Position numbers and translations under genes: made by a program. Positions 58,102-64,000 of a stretch of 64,000 bases of DNA are shown in pieces (the first letter of the stretch is position 1; every line of letters starts with the position of its first letter). The notes under the pieces are model-generated. The model saw nothing but the letters and a program-made list of their open reading frames with translations. It was not told the origin of the DNA and did no database searches. The DNA comes from Mytilinidion resinicola (taxonomy: Eukaryota; Ascomycota; Dothideomycetes; Mytilinidiales; Mytilinidiaceae): assembly GCF_010093595.1 (NCBI RefSeq), contig NW_022985449.1, forward strand, positions 1,314,233 to 1,378,232, in the 5' to 3' direction.

Positions 58102-59325
58102 GGTTTGAGCGGGATGGGCCACGAGACTGATCGGGCGTTCGGGATAGAGCATCATTTCCTTGGCAAGACATGCTAATGGATGGGCGGCGATGTTCGTTGT
58201 TCGTTTTCGGAAGATTCCTACGGTGCGACGAATTAGAGGCTCGAAGATGAAAGTAACTAGGCAATGTGATCACGAACATTACATATATTTAGCGCAAGAG
58301 CGTGCATTCTAGCGTGGGATGGTATGTTTGAGTGCATCGCCTCCCCCCTTTGTCAACGGTGACCTGGCAGAGACGCCGTGCTTCGTGCAACAAACAGTAC
58401 ATCGCAGTCTTCTACAACACGTTAGCAGTTTGCCTTTTTAGACGCCCACTCCGAGTCGACGGCGGAGCTGAGGCGTTGTGGCGCGATTCCCATGATCAGA
58501 GACATCGGTGTGCCTCCTGGGACTGGCGATCTCCACGCAGCTGTCCGGCCGCCCACGCAAGGCGAGAACTCGAGCAGCACTATCAGGCCAATCAAATGGT
58601 GCAGAAGGCAAACTCTGTGACAGGTCATCGCTTTATTTGCCGCACGGCTGCCTCTGGTCCCCTCACGGCCGGCGAAGAGCAGGAGGGTTCTGCCATTTTG
58701 TGGTCCAAGAGAGCGGCTGGCGGCGGGTGTGCCGTCTGATCCACGGCGGGCACCATGTCGAGGTGAATGAGGTGAATCAGGTTCAACTCCACGTTCGCTC
58801 TGGTCAAGGCCCGCGCCAGGGTCAGCTTATCGGCGCTAGGAGCGGATCACCTTCCCCGGAATTTATCGCCCAATGGTGGTGTCTCCCAGGCCGCGCTGCA
58901 GCCACCGCCCGAATCCCCGGGAGGCCCGTTCGGCGTTGGCCTCAGAATTTTGGCAAGGCAACCGCTGCACTTCCTCCCGTGCCGGCGCGTCCAGTTTCAC
59001 CTGGCCGCTGCACCAGAAGAGTCACTTCTGTCGCCTGCCTCCGGCGCGTGTCTTGCTGTCGTCGCCCTCACCCCGCCCTATCCTCTCTCTCCACCCCGTC
59101 GCCCTCGCCCTTCCTCCCTCCTGTCTGCATAGTCGTCGCCGGGTCGCAGCTGTTTCTAACGCTCTTGTAGTCGCAGATCTCTCGCTCGCTACTTTTTGGT
59201 AGGCCAAAAGTCCCCGCCAGAAGCTGCGACCCCAATTGCTAACATGGCGCAAGACTTTTCGCAGCCCTGCAATGGCCCAATGCTAGGCAGCGCGCGTCCT
59301 CTCTGGGATGCTTAGCTAGGCGCCC
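58102..59325. other. Intergenic, GC-rich, no gene recognised
   Basis: Several overlapping frames on both strands carry no conserved motif. The region includes the 3' flank of the phosphomutase and the leader of the next gene. Confidence 0.5.
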
Positions 59326-62300
59326 ATGGCGGCGTTTACACAGGCGTCGCCTTCGACCGCGATTCCTCCTGCGACTTCGACGCAGCCTCCCTCCTCCAAA
59401 AGACCCCTCCCCAACGGACCCTGTAACCATCGCGATCGGGCTGTAGGGCCTTGTGGCTGTAATCAGTTCTGGGACAAAGGGAGTGAGGATATTCATGATG
59501 CTAGTACTGAGCATCGACCGAGCAGCGAGCGCTCTACCTGGTGTGTATGCGGACATCATGCCTGCTTCCACCAAATGGAGTGTCGCCCGAGAGACCGGCT
59601 ACCTACCCCAATCTCGGCCAGAGCTATCAGCGGCTCGGTGTACGATGCGCGCGTCAATAATTCATCTGGAGTAAGACCACTGAGGACAGTGCAGGAGGAC
59701 GGCGCGACATTAGGTCGTTCGCGAGTTGCGACTACGGGTACTCTAGGCCGTTCAACGAGCCAGCGACCCCAAAATGATAGGATTGGACGGCCGAGCGAGC
59801 AGCCACATGATTCTCTCTCCGAGCCGAGCACCTCCTACCAACCTCGAATCCCTTCGGTATGCTTGATGGATACGAACGAGCGAGCTCCTTTTACAACCCA
59901 CGTAGAGACACAAACAGGAGCAAATGGGAGGAGTCAGTTCAGCCGAAGCCCTGCTGGACTCGGTCTGCTAATGAACATGAGTGGTGTTGGGCTGGCCGAC
60001 AATCGTCGACAGTCCTTCTCGACGGTGCCCGATGATGCGAGCGTACACCGCCACCGTACTGACTCTGAAGTCCCGTCAACCAAAGCCAACTCCATATCGG
60101 ACTACAATGCTCAGCAGATTAACGCCGCTCACGCCACCTTGGGTCAATTCGTAGACTATAACCGCCAAGTCCCGCAGATTCATATCAACCCGCACGATGC
60201 CATCCCAGACACTTATAATCCGGAGGACTGTATTACAAGCGCAACAGAAGTTGCGACACCCAGCATTCACAATACGCCTGACCTAGCAGCTGTAGACCGT
60301 AATGTCCAAGAAGCTAAAAGGTTTGTGGAATCGCTCGCACGAAATGCTGAAAGGAACGCCTCTAGTGGACCGGGAGACACACGGCCGAATACTGCAACCC
60401 CCAATCTGGGAGGTGGTCCTCAGCTTCTAATAGGCAATTCTCCCGCCAATCCCCAAGATCCTTTGCATAACGCCTTCAGGTCTGCTTCGCCTCAGCTGTT
60501 GCAGAACATCTACCCCTATCTGGCTCCCTTGCACAATCTGCTTAGCTCCATTCCGAACATTCCATTGGCCTTCCGAGAAATCAATGACCGCATAGATGGA
60601 TTCGAGGCTAATTCGTTTGCGCATGTAAACCCTGACGACTTCAATCAGCAATGCCAGCTCCTTGATGAACGGCTGCTGCATCTTGAGTCACGCATGGACG
60701 ATCACGACAAATTGCATACTGCGATCGACGCCGACCAAAGCAGTCGTGACCCGTTTGCTCCCGGTCTGCGAGGACTGAGTGGATCCGGATCACTACAGTC
60801 TCATCAGTCATTCCAAAGCAGTGTAGTGCAATCTATGACATCAACATCCCTGGCCGCTGCTGCGATTGATCGCAAGGACATCGAGGTCAAATTTGAAAGC
60901 ATCGAAGAGCGTATTGGCACCCTCGAAGCTGCAGCGTTGCCTACTTCGGTTGCGCCTTGGAATATTGAAGTCGTGCTGCTACCTTGGGGGAAGGATTTGC
61001 GAGGCATCTGGTATTCTCCGGACGAGGCGATGCACGAGTCGTCAGCCAGAACCCAGGACACCGAGGAATGGACTCAAGCTCGAAGTGTGAGGTCGATGTC
61101 AAGGAGCTCGTTGCCTTTGAACGAAGCGAACAGTGGTTGGAGCAGTCAAGCTATTAGCCAATGGGCGGATGACACCGACGACTGGTTGTATCCAAAGGCT
61201 TGCGGCCGAAATAACCTGGCATATCAACGACTCCAGAGCCGAGGTTTCGTTCGTAATGTCAGTATCACCAGCGCGAATGCGGGAGACATCCAAAATGCCA
61301 TCGGGAAAACCTTTGGAGCCCTACTCGACCATCTAGGGTCTGCTGATGATGTCGAGGACGGTCAACATTCAGACAGCGGGGAACGTTCAGTCACCACTCA
61401 TCCAGGTCTGAAGGCATCCTTTATTCCTCTTCGGAAAGTCTTCAAGTCATCCAGGCTTAGATTCCTCAGCTCGGCAGAAATGTCCACTCCGGCTCTTTGG
61501 ACGGCTCAATTCCTCGTTTCTGGCATTACTATGCGACTCTCGAAAGCAGTGAGGCGACTATACGTTACCCAGCGTGGGGCCTACCTTCAAGAGAGCAACA
61601 ACATAGAGGCTTGTTGGACGTGGCAACGCCTGCGCGAACTACCACGTATCCGTCCCGACTCCAAGTCGTCGCAAAACGAAGGCATCAATTACTCTAACGC
61701 CTCCCATGTCGCTGAAGCCGACGCCAAAGAATCCTACTGGTCCTTCAACGTCATGCTCGACCAACCCGCCAGCGCCACCTCCTCCTTCAGCAGCACCCAT
61801 ACCGGCCAACTCACCCTCTGCCAAGCCGACCACTACCAGTGGCCTGCCGAAGAACCCATCCCAGAAAACTTGTCCACCACCTCCAAGCCCAAAGCCCCCC
61901 TCTCACCCCTCTCCATCTTCCCAACCCGCCGCCCCTCCCTCCACCGCCGCCGCACTCTCTCCGCCCCGCTAACTGACGACGACGCCTTCGCCACCACTCA
62001 CACCGAACAACAAGCCCAGCACTCCGCATCCACCAGCAAGCGTCGCATCGGCGCCTCCTTCGACGCCCGCGCGCGCCGCGCCTCCCACTCCCTCTCCCGC
62101 AACCACTCCGCCTCCAATCCCAAACGCCTCCGCCTCCACCGCTCGCCCTCCCCGTTCCCCCTGCAGCATTACCAACCCCCTGTACCTGTTTCCCAACCCA
62201 GCTCCTCGCAAGCCGCGTTCCGCTACATGAACACGCCCCGCCGCAGCAAGGAACCGCCGTCCCCGTTCTTCAGCAGTCCGAACCGCGTGCCGCGGAGCAA

Positions 62301-62829
62301 CTCGAACTCGGACGCCACGTCGCGAAGCCAGTGGTCAGCGGTGGCGGGGGCGGAGATGCGGTTTGTGCAGGGAATGGGGCAGGGGCAGGGGGTGAAGGAG
62401 GGAGGCACGCCGTTTGCGTACGCGACGCCGCATTCTGGGACCGTGGTTGGGGGCCGGGGGTTTGAGGGGGGTGAGGGGGATACGGAGGTGGATACTGTGG
62501 ATGGGGATGCGAATGATGATAGTAGGGAAAGTCGGGGTGGGCGGAGGAGTCCGAGTACGTGGAGGCCGCCGCAGAGGGTGGATGATGGGGAGATGGAGGT
62601 CGAGATGGAGAATGGGAGGAGTGGGAACGAGGATGAGTTGGGGATTGATGTGGTGGGTGGGGCGCAGGAGGTGGAGACGGAGATGAGTATGGGGGAGAGT
62701 GGGGACGAGGATGGGTTGGGGGGGTTCAGTGAGGGGAGCAGTGGGAGTGATTCGGGGTTTGCGGAGGAGGATGAGTATGAGGAGGATAACGATGATTCTG
62801 ATGAGGAGGACGATGGGGACCTGTTTTGA
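59326..62829 (+). CDS. Large Ser-rich protein with N-terminal Cys/His cluster and acidic C-terminus
   Basis: One exon of 1167 residues. The N-terminus has a Cys/His cluster (GPCNHRDRAVGPCGCNQFW and, ~30 residues on, WCVCGHHACFHQ) that could bind zinc. A long Ser/Thr/Asn-rich region follows, then a helical segment around 60580-60950 (INDRIDGFEANSF, LLDERLLHLESRMDDHDKLH) likely to form coiled coil. A more ordered-looking section follows (60950-61860, PWNIEVVLLPWGKDLRGIWY), then basic Ser/Arg repeats and a final ~100 residues very rich in Glu/Asp/Gly. Related proteins occur widely in Pezizomycotina without known function, as far as I recall; I assign none. Confidence 0.78.
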   Translation: MAAFTQASPSTAIPPATSTQPPSSKRPLPNGPCNHRDRAVGPCGCNQFWDKGSEDIHDASTEHRPSSERSTWCVCGHHACFHQMECRPRDRLPTPISARAISGSVYDARVNNSSGVRPLRTVQEDGATLGRSRVATTGTLGRSTSQRPQNDRIGRPSEQPHDSLSEPSTSYQPRIPSVCLMDTNERAPFTTHVETQTGANGRSQFSRSPAGLGLLMNMSGVGLADNRRQSFSTVPDDASVHRHRTDSEVPSTKANSISDYNAQQINAAHATLGQFVDYNRQVPQIHINPHDAIPDTYNPEDCITSATEVATPSIHNTPDLAAVDRNVQEAKRFVESLARNAERNASSGPGDTRPNTATPNLGGGPQLLIGNSPANPQDPLHNAFRSASPQLLQNIYPYLAPLHNLLSSIPNIPLAFREINDRIDGFEANSFAHVNPDDFNQQCQLLDERLLHLESRMDDHDKLHTAIDADQSSRDPFAPGLRGLSGSGSLQSHQSFQSSVVQSMTSTSLAAAAIDRKDIEVKFESIEERIGTLEAAALPTSVAPWNIEVVLLPWGKDLRGIWYSPDEAMHESSARTQDTEEWTQARSVRSMSRSSLPLNEANSGWSSQAISQWADDTDDWLYPKACGRNNLAYQRLQSRGFVRNVSITSANAGDIQNAIGKTFGALLDHLGSADDVEDGQHSDSGERSVTTHPGLKASFIPLRKVFKSSRLRFLSSAEMSTPALWTAQFLVSGITMRLSKAVRRLYVTQRGAYLQESNNIEACWTWQRLRELPRIRPDSKSSQNEGINYSNASHVAEADAKESYWSFNVMLDQPASATSSFSSTHTGQLTLCQADHYQWPAEEPIPENLSTTSKPKAPLSPLSIFPTRRPSLHRRRTLSAPLTDDDAFATTHTEQQAQHSASTSKRRIGASFDARARRASHSLSRNHSASNPKRLRLHRSPSPFPLQHYQPPVPVSQPSSSQAAFRYMNTPRRSKEPPSPFFSSPNRVPRSNSNSDATSRSQWSAVAGAEMRFVQGMGQGQGVKEGGTPFAYATPHSGTVVGGRGFEGGEGDTEVDTVDGDANDDSRESRGGRRSPSTWRPPQRVDDGEMEVEMENGRSGNEDELGIDVVGGAQEVETEMSMGESGDEDGLGGFSEGSSGSDSGFAEEDEYEEDNDDSDEEDDGDLF

Positions 62830-63935
62830 GTGTAGGATATTCCATGGGTTGGTGGGGTCTTTGGGTTTCGTTTAGTTTGGTATGGTATGGTATGGGAAGG
62901 GTAGGTTGAAGGATGATGGGGTTGGCTAGCCCCCGTCTCTTCTGGCTTTGGCTCTGGGAAATGCCCACGCGGTGTTGGGTATCGGTTCCTTTATGGATCC
63001 TCACTCAAAGTTGACGACACACGAGCGAGCGAGCGAGCGGCATTGGGCATATGGGATGCTTTCAGGGATCTTTTTTACGTTGTATCATAAACTGCAGCGA
63101 TCTCCCTTCTCAAATGGAGAGGTGAAGATAGGGGTGTATAGTAGAATGTGAGAGGATCTTAGTTTATGTCATGTGCTAACGGAGATTAAATAGTGAAGGA
63201 GACCTCATGATATCGTGACTTAGCACGTGTGCTGGAATCTCTACGGGTATAAAACCTTGCTCTCCCTTCCCAATCCCAGTCTTCATGGTGAGCCCAGTTT
63301 CGGAGGTGGTGTAAAACATCACCTTGGTCTCTTTCATGGGTAGTAGCCTGGGTTTCTGCAAAATTCGACCTAGAATGGCTCCCATGTGGCGGCCGCGAAT
63401 TGGGACCGTGGTGTCAAAATCCGCAAAACCCGCCGCCATGTGGTGTGTGTGCAAAACCGAGAAGAAGACAACGAAATGGAGGGTTGGCGCAAAGCAGACC
63501 AAGTCATTGATTTAGTCTATCGCGTGGTGATGGTGAGTATAATGATTTTTCAGACCGGGCGAGAAGCCACTCTTGCGGAAGTAGGCAATTCTAAGCATTA
63601 GAATGGATAGAGAATCCCCATTGTTTCAATATCAACAAGCTAGTTATTACGTTTTCTCGAAATGCTGCATGAGGTAAGCGCACGGGCCTTTGATACTTTG
63701 ATATCGCTTCACCGTCTTCAGCCCACGCCTTTCCATCCCCAACTCCTGCCCGAATCCGCCTGTTTCCATGACCTTCCACGCCGCAGAATCCGCGATGTTG
63801 CCTGGAGCGTCCCGCGCAGAGTATGGCCTCTGATTGGCTCACAGGCTTACTAATCCTTGGCAAGCTCTGGTCTCCTCGACTATAAAAGCACCAGGTCGCC
63901 CACCTCAAAAATCCTTTCTCCAGGGGCGCTGCTAA
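62830..63935. other. Intergenic with promoter of a gene at the right edge
   Basis: No supported gene until the end. A CCAAT box (ATTGG at 63833-63837) and a TATA box (TATAAAAG, 63881-63888) are spaced 44 bp apart and point rightwards. Confidence 0.5.
63833..63888 (+). promoter_or_regulatory. CCAAT and TATA boxes near right edge
   Basis: TGATTGGCTC (63831-63840) and CTATAAAAGC (63880-63889) form a classical promoter core with the TATA ~50 bp before an ATG at 63936. Confidence 0.45.
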
Positions 63936-64000
63936 ATGTACACCCTATATTTACTCGGTGTACACCCCTTTTCTACTCCGTATACACCCTTCTTACGTCT
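63936..64000 (+). CDS. Possible start of a gene running off the right edge
   Basis: The ATG at 63936 opens a frame that stays open to the window end (MYTLYLLGVHPFS...). It is about 50 bp after the TATA box. The sequence is repetitive (three GTAYACCC blocks), so this may be a leader instead. Confidence 0.18.
   Translation, partial: MYTLYLLGVHPFSTPYTPFLR

Noticed and set aside
58765..58800. GGTTCAACTCC resembling a tRNA B box
   Set aside because: Flanking bases do not form a T stem or acceptor stem.

Overview
The window is nuclear DNA of a filamentous ascomycete (Pezizomycotina). The evidence is many short introns of about 45-70 nt with GTRNGT donors, CTAAC/CTGAC branch sites and YAG acceptors, compact genes on both strands, and fungal gene families. 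A DNMT5-type methyltransferase and the style of the other proteins suggest Dothideomycetes, but that is inference. No transposon, tRNA, rRNA or CRISPR array was recognised. Exon limits were worked out by hand from splice signals, reading phase and family alignment, and every model given as joined exons keeps an open frame unless stated otherwise.

Left part (1-12 kb): the 3' portion of a DNMT5 cytosine methyltransferase/SNF2 ATPase gene that enters from the left edge; a low-complexity coiled-coil protein; a GPI-type GH128 glucanase; a degenerate tandem repeat; and a PIG3-type quinone oxidoreductase whose first intron appears to be GC-AG.

Middle (12.9-48.8 kb): this stretch is unusually rich in chromosome-cycle genes. 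It holds RPA large subunit (RFA1), GINS subunit SLD5, CDC25 phosphatase, condensin subunit YCS4/Cnd1 and, divergent from it across 205 bp, CDC7 kinase, with the nucleolar protein POL5 also present. Between them lie a dienelactone hydrolase with three consecutive microexons, a phosphotransferase-like gene with an in-frame stop, an SDR, a small secreted protein, an unidentified coiled-coil protein, a zinc-finger protein and OST3. Several of the S-phase genes carry CGCG-type elements near their starts (ACGCG clusters at RFA1 and SLD5, a 12-bp CGCG palindrome between YCS4 and CDC7). This would fit MBF/E2F-like G1/S control, though it is inferred.

Right part (49-64 kb): mitochondrial ribosomal protein uS17m, an ER DnaJ chaperone ending in HDEL (SCJ1), a RapZ-C-domain protein, a three-copy degenerate ~250-bp repeat, a cytochrome-b5-fused sphingolipid desaturase, a phosphoglucomutase/phosphopentomutase, a large serine-rich protein with an N-terminal cysteine/histidine cluster, and a CCAAT/TATA promoter pointing out of the right edge.

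No clear new multi-gene system was found. The points most worth following are the CGCG-bearing promoters of the cell-cycle genes, the altered catalytic loop of the DNMT5 protein, the interrupted phosphotransferase gene, and three old tandem repeats.
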